Shown one piece after another: positions 21,814-32,216 of a stretch of 64,000 nucleotides of DNA. The position numbers and the translations under genes are program-made. The number at the start of each line of letters is the position of its first letter. Positions within the stretch are counted from its first letter, which is position 1. Origin of the DNA: Larix kaempferi. Its lineage: Eukaryota; Streptophyta; Pinopsida; Pinales; Pinaceae. The stretch covers positions 7,163,001 to 7,227,000 of the forward strand of contig BSBM01000809.1 in the NCBI GenBank assembly GCA_027924585.1. Reading direction: 5' to 3'. The notes under the pieces are model-generated. The model had not been told where the DNA came from and did no database searches. It was given only the letters and a program-made list of their open reading frames with translations.

Positions 21814-24800
21814 TCAATGCTGCTGTAGCTATAGCTAGATCATGGGAAATGTCGAAGGAAGAAAGTGGAACAGTGGTACTCTCATATAGCTGAAGTCATA
21901 CTACTGTAACTATTGAGAGAGTCGTCAAAAAGTGTATAGTCTTCACCCGCTACAAAACCTGATGGTACAATTCTAGTCATGGGAATAAATGTGTCGATGT
22001 CGAGCATGAAAAGAAGTCATTGGATTACTGGCCATTGATGAATGTCGTTAACCAATGTGAGGCAAACTCACCATTGATGTCAATGAGTGCCAAGATACCT
22101 GAGTACATCTTGCAAAGTGTGGATAGATGTGCTGATGTCGAGCCACTTGCAAGATATGATGATCAAGGGACATTAATGTATTCCCATGATTGTCATCGAG
22201 AGAACTTGCCATTAAGGCATGCAAGCTTCTAGGTACTCAAAAAGGAACTCTAGTCTATATCCCAGATAAGGTGCTGAGGTCGTTGGGAAAGACTTGTTGA
22301 AAGGTAGGCCTTAAGGAATCCCACATCAGTGAACACGAGTTTTTACAAAAAGATTGGTAGGACTATAGGAAAGATCTCAGTAGCAACAGTGCTTATGGCA
22401 AGGGAATGTAATTATGGAGAGGGAACTGGATGTTCTTATTCAGAAGGCAAACTGAAATGGAAAAAAAATGAACTGAAAAAGATAAAGGGATGTATGCAAC
22501 TCAGAAAGATAGGTGTGTGTGAAGTCATGACAGATAAGGCAATGGGAAGTGGACTTCACATGGATGACTAATGTTCTTTGAAGGAGAAATGTGGGTAAAA
22601 AGATCATGATGCAAATGATTTCATGAAAGATTGATGTGTAACAGCAAACATCATGATATGTGTGATGAAAAGCATTTCCTTCAAGGTGTCAAAAAATCAT
22701 GTTTTTCTCTGAATTTTTTTATGTTATTTTATTGTGATTCTTGGAAATCACCTCAGCAAGAAATGTGATCGCCTTCGAAACCTGAAAAATATGAGTACTA
22801 ATCCTGCTGCAAATTTTGTGTGAGAGCATTGAAAAATATAAAATGCAGGAAAAATATGTGTTTAGCAAATCAAATTCAAATAAAATGAAATGCATTTTTA
22901 CCTGGCGGTCGTGGCGAATCTAGTTTCTTCGTCGATTCCTGTTTGAAGTGACTTGAGAAAAACAAATTAGCGTGAAGCGTAAATAACCATGCATTTGTAT
23001 TGTTTTAAGGAATGATAGAATGTCCATTTGCAATTTCTAATTTTTACAATGTTTTTTTATTTTTAATTATTTTCTTATTTTTATATTTCTAATCATGGTT
23101 TTTATAATTTTTATTGTTTTTATTTTTCACACATCAAAGGAAAACGCATAAAGAAATTTTAAAAAATGATATTAAAGGAAAAAGAATGGCAAACAAAGCA
23201 CTCAAAATCAAAATCGACAAATCTACATTCCTTGCTGTTTTTGAATTCCTTCTGAAAAAAACACTCAAAATTACCAAATTACGGTGAATCTTAGATTTTT
23301 CAAACCTGTAAAAACGAGCAAAAAGGTGTGTGTTTATCGATAGACTTCTTTCCTAGGAATTTTTAACATTTCGACAGAAAAAGATAGGCCGTTATTGTCA
23401 AATTGCAGCATGCAAAGTGAAGCAGTAAAAATAACTATCAAAATCATGCAAATCATAGCAAACCGTGCATTTCTTCTTCTTTTCCTCTTTGATAGTTTTA
23501 TGAATTTTATTGTTTTTGTTCTTCACACAAAAAGAAATTTAAAAATGATGCAAGATGTCAAAAATACTCAAAATCAAAGAACTAATTTGCAGATCTGCAT
23601 GCCCTCATATCCTTAAAGCTTCTAACAGCACTGCTTGTCTCAGCTTCATCAAATCTTCCCATGGGCATAAGTAACAGTTTGTTGATTCTCCTAGCAATTG
23701 TCTCATCCTTAAGCCTGCCAGTTTTGTGCATGTGAGTAATCGCCAGGATCGTGGGAGATTGGATCAGTCAACAAATATTTCGAGATCAGGCATGCTTCCT
23801 TCTTTCAACCTGCGGCCACATACCATTGTAAGAACAACACGATAAACGAAATACTGTTTCTGATCATAAAAAACACATAAAATCAAAATGCAGAATGATA
23901 AAAATGGTTCATTACTACTCGTCTCCTTCATTCAATGGGTGTTTTGTGTTGCTGCAGACTTGGAAGAGTACACCTCTTAGCCCAATGGATTCATATATCA
24001 ACGTGGCGTTGCTTTGGCTATTGAGTATTCAGATCTCTTTCCTTGAAACTTTCATCGTGTGATTGTATCGTCGCGACAAAAAAACATTGTGTAATTATCC
24101 ATGTGTGTCAATCGATGTGTATCAGCATGTATTATTCCCCTGAGTAACTGAGTATAAGGCACTTGAAAGCTTGACTGAGCATATCACAAATGAGACAAAA
24201 ATTTCTATGAATATAATCAACGACCAGCGCGAGATTGAGATATATTTATTCATAGTTCTATTAACTTAGTCAACACTGCGTGCTCCGTGCATTCCATTTA
24301 GAAAAATGATTATAACTCAAGGAGGCTTTTGCTTTTGCTCTACAACAGGTTCATAGTGTATGTCGTCAAGCTTCAATGTGTAAACATGACACTTTATAAA
24401 GAAAACAGTCATATAATATTCAAGAAGGCACTTTGCATGTTCAGTATTAAAAGATAGCCTATGTAGAGGCCATTTCAATATTATCATAAAGGTGCCGTTG
24501 ATATGCATTTGAGTTTTCACCATTTCCAAACTAGCCCAGATATATTTTATTATCGTTACAAAGATCATATTCCCCTAGTTGCAAACCATGCTAAAAAGTT
24601 CTTATTGAATACCTGAAAGGCGTACTGTCAGAAGCTCCAGGAGCAGCTGGACCATCATTTGGATTTGGAAGAGCCCATTAGATTTCTGTAAATATTTTGC
24701 TTCATTCACAACTTATTTCATGCTAGGCATTCATCAATAAGTTGAAAAAGATTAGGATTCTCCAAAGCTGCAGCAACTCATTTTTTTTCATTCAATTGCT

Positions 24801-26950
24801 TGACCGAGAGAGACAAGATTTTCTTCTGCAACTACACATGGCATGGAGATCGACGAGTTATTTGTGCAATTGATTTTTGTGAAATGGCCCGCAGAGCTAA
24901 AGCGTGAAGGATGGATGATCAATTTTTCAGTAAATTGTGGATCTGGAGCTTGGGAATGACCGACATGTTTGGTCCGCAGCTTAGCTCGAACTCCAATAAC
25001 AGGCCTCACAGTTCTTCTTCTTTCTCCAGCACAATAACACAGTTGAAATCCAGTCGCTGATATCATTTGTGTAGATAATGCGAACCACGTGCTATTCCAA
25101 TTGCTATCTTATACCAATTTGACCATTCCAGCACTGGAGTCTTGGTATCATGAAGAAGTGAAGCCAAGCTACCATGCATATTGAGATGGGAGATGAAATG
25201 AAACAATCTCATTTTATCCAGTAGACTCGCCACCTCCTTCTTTCCTCGTGTGATTGACTTTTAGCAGTTGAATAGATTTTGATGGGTGAGATCCGATTGG
25301 TCACTTTGTGAATAATAAGTGTTCCCTGAGAGTATTAACATTTTTTACAGAAAGAGACAGGCTTTTCTCCTGCAATTTAGTGGAAGGATCCAAATCTCCG
25401 GAGACAGCATACTAATCATGCTTTGTTGATGCCATCCATATTCGGACTATCTTGTAGGCGTTTGATTTGCAAGCTGCTGAATACAACTTACTCATCCCTT
25501 CAAAATGTGATATACATCAACAGAGATCAGAGAATAAGTATGGGACAACAAATCATAGATGGGCATGAGCAACCGCTCAACCAAAGTTTCTGTCTTAAAT
25601 ACAACTCATGCGAAAATGGACCGTGAAGTTAAATGAAAAATCACCACTGACCAATCATAACAAAACGCCCTACATTAAAAAAATGCATGAAACCTATGAT
25701 AATGGGCGATTTGGAGTGTGTGGATAGCTGCATGGGAATGAGACCTCTCAACGGTGGGTGATCCGAACAACATCCTGAAACGCACATTGAAAAAGGCACT
25801 CCGTGCTCTTGGGGAAACCGTTGAGGACCAAACCTATGGGGAAGGATAAGAAACTGAACCAGCAGAGATTAGATCCATTGTAGTCCTAAGCAAAATACGA
25901 TTCCATTGCAGCAGCAAGGAAAGCTAAAATGAAAACCATGATAGTTAGGTTCTTGGGTGGTACTCTGGCTCCAGAAATTGAAGGTAGGATCTACTTATTG
26001 ATGGGTAATTCGCAGATGAGGCACACATGTGAATGCCAAGATATCGAGTTTCATCTCCCTCACAAGAATGCTGGCTCTCAAATTTTATGAGATCTTCTAA
26101 CAAAACAAGGATTGAAAAGCGCAGAGCAGTTCGTAATGGAATATATTTTGGATAGGGTTTCATTATTCATTTCTGAAAATTCTCGTTCAATTTTCTTTTT
26201 ATAGCAAAAAGAATCCAAAAATGAATAACGTCCCTTATCATTTGTAAAGAACAAGTGGGATTTGGTCAATTATTCGTGCGAATTTGGAAGCATATCCTAT
26301 CCCTTACCTGTCCAGCAGTTGTGATATTGTCGGCATTTAAGCTACCATAGATTCGGGAGAAACCAAAAGAAAAACGTCAAAAAAAAAATTTCTTATAAAC
26401 TTTTTTTTTTGTTGCAGCTGGTTTTGTTTGCAAGTTTTACTCCAGGATGAACGATTTTTTTTTTTTAAGGGATTGCAGGTGGATGGAGTGGGCGGATACA
26501 GCAAATTGCAGAAATGGTTTTGGCCTAAGCATTTTGTTCTTGTTTTTGTGGCTGAGTTAAATTTCGAGGCAGCTATAGGATGAAGGCAAAAATATGGTAT
26601 CGCTGCAACTCAAATCAACGAGAAGCTTACAAGGGTGACACTGTTGCAGCTGTTGTTTCAGCTCATAGTTGCAGCCGCTGTTTTACTAATTTTATTTGCA
26701 GATCCAAGGATGGAGGCGCAATTTTTTTTATTTTTATGTTTTCAGAAAATCAAAAATAGAAGAACTTAAAAATGTATTTCACAAACGTATTGAAAATTTA
26801 TGAGTGAATGGAAACAAATTGTAGACGAAAAATAGATTAGGCAGTTTTTGTGTCATCGTCGATAATTAAAATTCTTCCTGAAATCAATTTTAGTTATCCT
26901 ACTTTCTGATCCTCACGGTCGCACGAAGCATGGAGGAGAGCATACTTATT
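21814..26950. other. interior of the 7.6-kb insertion, no genes seen
   Basis: AT-rich sequence with scattered short ORFs on both strands (all under 95 codons) that carry no recognisable motif. Confidence 0.6.
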
Positions 26951-26984
26951 CTAAAATGGGGCATTTCTGAGGCCCAACAGTATG

Positions 26985-27074
26985 CACCTCGTGAAGGAGA
27001 AAGAGGCCCTTAATAAGTGTAAGTTTCTGATTGCTGCTTCCACGGGAGTGTTGCACCCTCATGCACTGGAATAG
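26985..27074 (+). pseudogene. short ORF split by the 7.6-kb insertion, right part
   Basis: Continues the frame of 19230-19355 after excision: H-L-V-K-E-K-E-A-L-N ... ending at TAG 27072-27074. Not recognised. Confidence 0.35.
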
Positions 27075-29508
27075 GGCTGCTAGATGACCAGGACCCTACA
27101 ATATTTAGAATCAGCAAATAATATTGCTTCTGTTCCTCAATAGAGGCTCACGTCTATGATCAACAAATGGTACTGTCTGCCCTAGGATTGGTAGATCCAT
27201 ATCAATATCAATATCAAATATGTAATTTGAATTAATGTGCAAGCAACAATACCAATGTCAAATGTTAAGGTTCTACGAAATAATTGAGTTTAGGGTCTCA
27301 GATTTGACACATGATACTTATTTACTGGGTTTAGGCTCCATTACTTTTTTTATTCATCACAAGCTCACCCAATTTCGAGGTTAGGTTGCTGATTGAGGAT
27401 AGAAAAGGGCCCAACATTAACTGCCTTTGTCAAAATTTGCACATAAATTATTTTAAGGTGATTTCTGACTCATTTTCCTGATTGCTTAGTGCTTTTTGAA
27501 GGTTGGGGTAGTCCCTAACTTGACCAGCATGCCCATAAATGGAGGATGATGCTTAGAATTTGCACAAACTGTGCCCAAATTTGAAATTTAGTGTTTTTTT
27601 CATGCCCATAATATATCCCTCATGTGATGGCTTACCTATCTCTTGTGCTTCTCTTTCTTTTATTGTCATTTATATCGCTTGTAATTTGATAAATGTTTTA
27701 GCTCTAGACACTCCCATTTTTTAGTGGCATGTTGCCACACAAACACTAGCTACCTTATCGTGTAGACTAAATCCACTTGCTGACACAATACTTTGTTCCA
27801 GATTTCAAGTATTGATCTATGCTTGAGTTAATTCTAGTTAATCTGATGTTTACAGTGTTTCAATATCAAATTCACACAACTAAAAATGTAAAGATAGGAA
27901 ATCAAATAACTAGATGCTTGAAGACTATAACTCTTATGAATAGTTTGTCTTTCTCAAGTTTAGAACATTGCAACTAGTGCTTGGTAGAACCTTATATTTT
28001 TTTCTATTTTCCACAACTGGTGCAACTGGTGCTTGGTAGAACCTTATATTTTTTCTAAGTCCCGCAACTGGTGCTTGGTAGAACCTTATATTTAGAATCA
28101 ATTTTGGGTGTTTTAAATAACATTTATGACCATATAAAATCCATAAACAATAGTAACCTATAAATCTGGGCATGTTTTGGGAAGTTTGGAAGGTACATGA
28201 GTCTTGATTAACCCTCAAACAATCATAAAATAGTTGTAAATGCAAATATGGGCATGTCCTATGCAGTAAGGGCATGAGAAAAGCAATTTGAGGCAACCTT
28301 GGAATTCATAAACAACAGTATTTGGCATTGTTATAAATTATGGGTGCAAAGCAACCCTAAAAATGCCCTCAAACAATCCCGTAGTAGCCTCAAAATTAAT
28401 TTTGGGCAGGTACAGTGGTGAAAGAAGCTGGTCTAGGCATCTTTAGTTAGATCTGGGTGCAAAGGAGGCCTTAAACAATAGTTTTTGAGGTAGAAGCAGA
28501 AAAATAATAGACATGGGAATGGTTGCACTCAGCCTTAACATCAAATGCATGGATGCACCATATTATCCATAAAGGGTTAGAAGGGGGAGTGTTTTATCCC
28601 AAGTCAACCCTAATCCATTCATAAGTGTAAATCAAATCCAAAAGCAAAGGAGTGCTCATCCAAAATTTATGAATAAGCTTGCCAAGAGATCAACCAAAAT
28701 CGAAGGAGCAAGGGAATTGTCATAGAATGGTCTCCAAATACCATAAGAAAAGGCCAACCATGTGTTGACATGGCTTAAAAACCATAAAATGCTCAGAAAT
28801 AAGCTTCCATAGCTCTAATCCCTAGGGAAATAGTTTTAGCATTTCATACCAAGATACAGCTTATGAAAACAAATTCCCATCCATATATCATAATCCTCCA
28901 TGAGAGCTAGGGAATTGGAGAATGAACCCCCTCAAGACAAGCTACCAAACTAGTGAAAATGGATGACAAACAAAAGCTCAGTACTACTCAGAAGGAATGC
29001 CCAAATTATCCAATGCCCTGGAGAAACAAGGAGAATGTTCACCACCATGAGATAGCTCACAAAAAAAAATTCCAACTATTACCCCCCATTTTTCATGGGT
29101 GGCCATTTGTGATTTCATCACATTTTTATTGGGGTTGACATGATGTTTTATTGGTTGGAGCAGCTGGTTGAATCATTGTCAATGATGATGATGATTCCCT
29201 ATTATTTGATTATGTTATTACACATGCATGGTTGAGAGACTTTCATTATGGTTTCTAGATTCCTCTACTGGAAACTATGAACCAACAAAGGAAGAAAGTT
29301 TATGTGAAAAGGTGACCATGGTTTAGTGAAAATTCCATCAGCTTTTGTAGCAGAATTGGATTTTAGAATTAGTCACATTACTAGCCTAATTCAAAACATA
29401 TTATATATAAATATGATTATAGACAACACACTAGGACTTAACTAATGTGTTGGGTTGAGGGATTTTGTAATTGTGTGGATCACGTTGCCCTATTGTCATC
29501 CATAATTT
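27075..29508. other. noncoding spacer
   Basis: No supportable gene; the only structure I see is the triple repeat at 27970-28093. Confidence 0.6.
27970..28093. repeat. 30-bp motif repeated three times
   Basis: GCAACTRGTGCTTGGTAGAA continuing CCTTATATTT occurs at 27970, 28022 and 28064, separated by 12-20 bp. Confidence 0.9.
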
Positions 29509-29637
29509 TTGGCATATTTTGTAGTTATTTGGAGGCATAGAAACCTTTTTAACAATCTATTAAAAAGGTCATTGATACCATTAGGATAAATAATTAAATA
29601 GCAACATTCGGGAGTAAATCAGCCTTGGTAAACTCAC
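29509..29637. repeat. direct repeat flanking the two-ORF cassette, left copy
   Basis: TTGGCATAT through GGTCATTGATACCATTAGGA to CAGCCTTGGTA. About 80-85 percent identical by eye to 31441-31564, whose continuation resumes after the Tork element at 36743. Confidence 0.85.
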
Positions 29638-29937
29638 TCATTCAATCACTCATGTCATGCACTCACTACTTAGTTTTTTGTTATAATGTGTCAATGACTA
29701 TGTCTATGACATTAGAGAACCACTACAAAGCCCAAAACAAGGCCAACTAGAACCACAAATCAAGAAGAGGTTTATTTATGCATTGACATAGAAAGGTGGA
29801 ACTAGGCACACAATATGGAGAAACAATGAGTTAGGAAAAACATTTGCACCAAAGTACCACAATGGTTACTAATAAGAGAATATTTGACATAGGAGAATGC
29901 TGTTAATTTTTAACAAGCAAGCCTGAAACAAACGAGC

Positions 29938-30459
29938 TTGGTGCAAGCGAGCATAGAAGGTCAAAGAGGAATCCAGTGGGCCCATAACCCACAAGTAAAC
30001 ATGAAAATCTCTGCTTGGACCGGAGGAAAAAATCATATCTATACTATCAATGATAATATGAGTTGGTTGGATTATATGCAAGACTGGAAACCTAGGTGGG
30101 AGTTGAGACATGATGAAGTATTATATGTTAACTTACACGGATTTGATGCTTTTATTAGACTAGTGCCAGAACTCAGAAGAATGCCTATGGGATCCAGTAT
30201 TGTACCAGAGATGATTTACAACAATTCCCTGAGAAATGCAGCTGATGCCAGCAATTGGTTAACACACCTCTATCAAGATCTTAACTTAATCTTGACGGAG
30301 GGATCTACACCTCACCCCGGGCTACAACTAGACCAACAATACTACTGTATTAACTGGATACGTTCCTTGGAAGCATGGCCACATCAAGGTGCTAGTCTCC
30401 AGTCTCCAAGTACTAAACACACTTATGAAAAATATAAAAATTATGGTGGAAGTTCTTGA
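29938..30459 (+). CDS. unrecognised ORF A of the two-ORF cassette
   Basis: 173 codons counting from a GTG at 29938; the first in-frame ATG is at 30001. It ends TGA 30457-30459. I do not recognise the product. It is rich in Trp, Tyr, Asn and His, with no signal peptide, membrane segment or zinc motif. Notable stretches: K-I-S-A-W-T-G-G near the start, M-S-W-L-D-Y-M-Q-D-W near 30058, R-L-V-P-E-L-R-R-M-P near 30160, and Y-Y-C-I-N-W-I-R near 30341. The length is unusual for such AT-rich DNA and the amino-acid mix is protein-like. ORF B starts within about 35 bp in another frame, so the two may be consecutive genes or one gene with a frameshift. It could come from an old mobile element or an integrated virus; nothing here decides. 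Confidence 0.45.
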   Translation: MVQASIEGQRGIQWAHNPQVNMKISAWTGGKNHIYTINDNMSWLDYMQDWKPRWELRHDEVLYVNLHGFDAFIRLVPELRRMPMGSSIVPEMIYNNSLRNAADASNWLTHLYQDLNLILTEGSTPHPGLQLDQQYYCINWIRSLEAWPHQGASLQSPSTKHTYEKYKNYGGSS

Positions 30460-30869
30460 GAAAAGAAAATACAAATAAAACATATTATACCATGCTAAAG
30501 TTTAAACTTCAAATTCCACAAATCTATGAGGATCCTGCATTCTATGTCCCTGATTGGAATAGAGACTGGTGGCCATCATTCGGTATCAACCTGACAGCAT
30601 TAGATACAGCTGCTATTTATAATCTAAAACATGAAGTTGGAGAATCTCTCAAAAAGTTCAAAGATATTTTGCAGAAAAAGCTTACTGAGGCTCAAATCCT
30701 TGGGTACTATGTTAAAAACCAACAACAATGGCTTGTCAAAACCCACATAGACATCCACATGCATCAAAATAGACGCGTGGTCCTGAGGTTTGTTTATCCA
30801 AAGGCTTGGGATACTGAATCCAATGTCTTTCGAGAATTATATGGTCCCCCATACTTCGATGAGTTGTAA
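30456..30869 (+). CDS. unrecognised ORF B of the two-ORF cassette
   Basis: Open frame of 137 codons (first ATG 30492) to TAA 30867-30869, overlapping the end of ORF A by 4 nt. Not recognised. Features: V-P-D-W-N-R-D-W-W-P-S near 30550, an amphipathic Lys/Glu/Leu helix near 30630-30700 (S-L-K-K-F-K-D-I-L-Q-K-K-L), and F-V-Y-P-K-A-W near 30790. The Trp-rich composition matches ORF A, suggesting one origin. Confidence 0.45.
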   Translation: MRKENTNKTYYTMLKFKLQIPQIYEDPAFYVPDWNRDWWPSFGINLTALDTAAIYNLKHEVGESLKKFKDILQKKLTEAQILGYYVKNQQQWLVKTHIDIHMHQNRRVVLRFVYPKAWDTESNVFRELYGPPYFDEL

Positions 30870-31440
30870 ATATCTCAAAAGTATTTGGCTATGAGTGGGG
30901 CCTGTCCATTCAAATTGTCATAAAGATTGAAAGAAAGTCATAAAAACTTTTAGACCTTACTTTTTAAAGCCAAAATTTTTTTTATATGTTTTCCATAATG
31001 GTTAGTTACTTTTATGTTGTCATCAATGACAATCCTATTCATCATGAGACTATGAACATGGACTTCATATCTTCTTTGTATGCATGGTGTTTTCGAATTT
31101 TCAAAATTGTCTTATTGCACATTAGATTTTCAGCTATCATTGTAGTCATGGTTTGGTTGTTTCCAACACTTATATCTCTTGTTGATTTCACTTAAGTTAA
31201 GGATGAAATTGTCAAGGATTTGAATGTTTGCATCAAGCACATGCGGTGTATAAGGGTTGTTTGAGGGTCTTACATAACATTCCCCACACATTTAATTGCA
31301 ACAAACACATTGGTCCCGAACGTTGTTATTTAATTATTTATCCTAATGGTATCAATGACCTCTATGATTTTGACTATCGGGTGTTGAGGTGGCATCCTTC
31401 GGTTGTTTGCTTTCCTGGGAGACTAGAGTGCTCCCCTTAT
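30870..31440. other. noncoding, no gene supported
   Basis: Short ORFs at 30986-31195 and 31228-31533 lack motifs; the second runs through the right direct repeat and ends in it. Confidence 0.5.
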
Positions 31441-31564
31441 TTGGCATATCTTGTAGTTATTTGGAGGCATAAAAACCTTAATAACAGACTATTAAAAAGG
31501 TCATTGACACCATTAGGAGAAATAAATAAATAAAAACATTCAGGAGGAAATTAGCCTTGGTACA
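31441..31564. repeat. direct repeat flanking the two-ORF cassette, right copy
   Basis: Matches 29509-29637. The Tork element inserted at its right end (duplication GTACA at 31560-31564 and 36738-36742), so the repeat resumes as CACTCA at 36741. Confidence 0.85.
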
Positions 31565-32131
31565 TGTTAGAAAAACAGGATCGCAGAGCAATAACAATAA
31601 ACAGAAATGCAAATATAATCACACATACACATTACAAGAGAGACACAGATATATCGTGGTTCACCCAACTTGGGCTACGTCCACACTGAATTTGCCAGTC
31701 CTTATTATTATTACCGTCCAGCAAGTCGAAGGGATACAACCTGCAGCACAACCGCTGCACTTCCTCTTCTCTGTTTTACAGTCTCTCTCCAGATCTCAAA
31801 GATCTTTACAATGCATAAAACCTAATACATCAACCCTAGCCGTATTACAATGTCTTTCTTTTATAAGGGAAATACAATGGGAAAATACCACGGGATACCC
31901 AAAACCATGGGCCCGCAAAACAGCTGGCGAAAACAGCCCTAAAAATTTTCTTCGGGGGCGTTGCCCCCGAACCCCCATCCCCCCTGGAACCCCGTGGGGG
32001 GGCGATGCCCCCCCACACCCCCCCGCTGGGGCGAGTGTACAGTCCACCTACACATCATATAGAACTGGGGTACAAACACGGCTAATACAATATCATCTAT
32101 GAGACTAGAAGATCTGGCTCCACAACCAACA
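31565..32131 (-). repeat. 3' LTR (left copy) of the Tork-like element
   Basis: 567 bp, TGTTAG...CCAACA, identical to 36171-36737. ORFs of 83-184 codons seen in both LTRs are by-products of the LTR sequence. Confidence 0.96.
31953..32032. repeat. GC-rich G-run block in the LTR U3 region
   Basis: An 80-bp block of G and C runs including the palindrome GGGGGCGTTGCCCCC. Read in the element's sense (minus) it has at least seven G-tracts of 4-7 bases. The copy in the other LTR is at 36559-36638. It lies upstream of the TATA box, hence in U3. Confidence 0.85.
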
Positions 32132-32142
32132 ATCTCCCACTT
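32132..32142 (-). other. polypurine tract of the Tork-like element
   Basis: Minus-strand AAGTGGGAGAT directly abuts the 3' LTR. Confidence 0.8.
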
Positions 32143-32216
32143 GGAGACTGATCACAACAACTCCACCGCTGCTGCACTTGCTGGACTTGGAATTGGCAAA
32201 TTTCTCCTCTTCACCT

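Larger units (their letters stand above)
19356..26979. mobile_element. unclassified 7.6-kb insertion, probably a non-autonomous LTR-retrotransposon derivative
   Basis: Bounded by a perfect 5-bp duplication GTATG (19351-19355 and 26980-26984) and complementary termini TGTTGGGC / GCCCAACA. The 27 bp before 20275 (AAAATGGGCCATTTCCGAGG then CCCGACA) nearly matches the last 27 bp (26953-26979), so 19356-20275 is probably one LTR (920 bp) and the right LTR has been reduced to its last ~30 bp. No gag or pol motif is visible in six frames, only repeats and short ORFs, so it resembles a large retrotransposon derivative. Orientation is unknown, although a purine-rich minus-strand tract just after 20275 would suit a minus-strand element. 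Confidence 0.6.

Noticed and set aside
29938-30869. Two-ORF cassette as an endogenous pararetrovirus (caulimovirid) piece
   Set aside because: No RT, movement-protein or zinc-finger motif is present nearby; origin left open rather than assigned.
31557-32102. 181-184-codon ORFs within the Tork LTRs (and 36154-36708)
   Set aside because: They are identical because the LTRs are identical and run antisense to the element; no motif.
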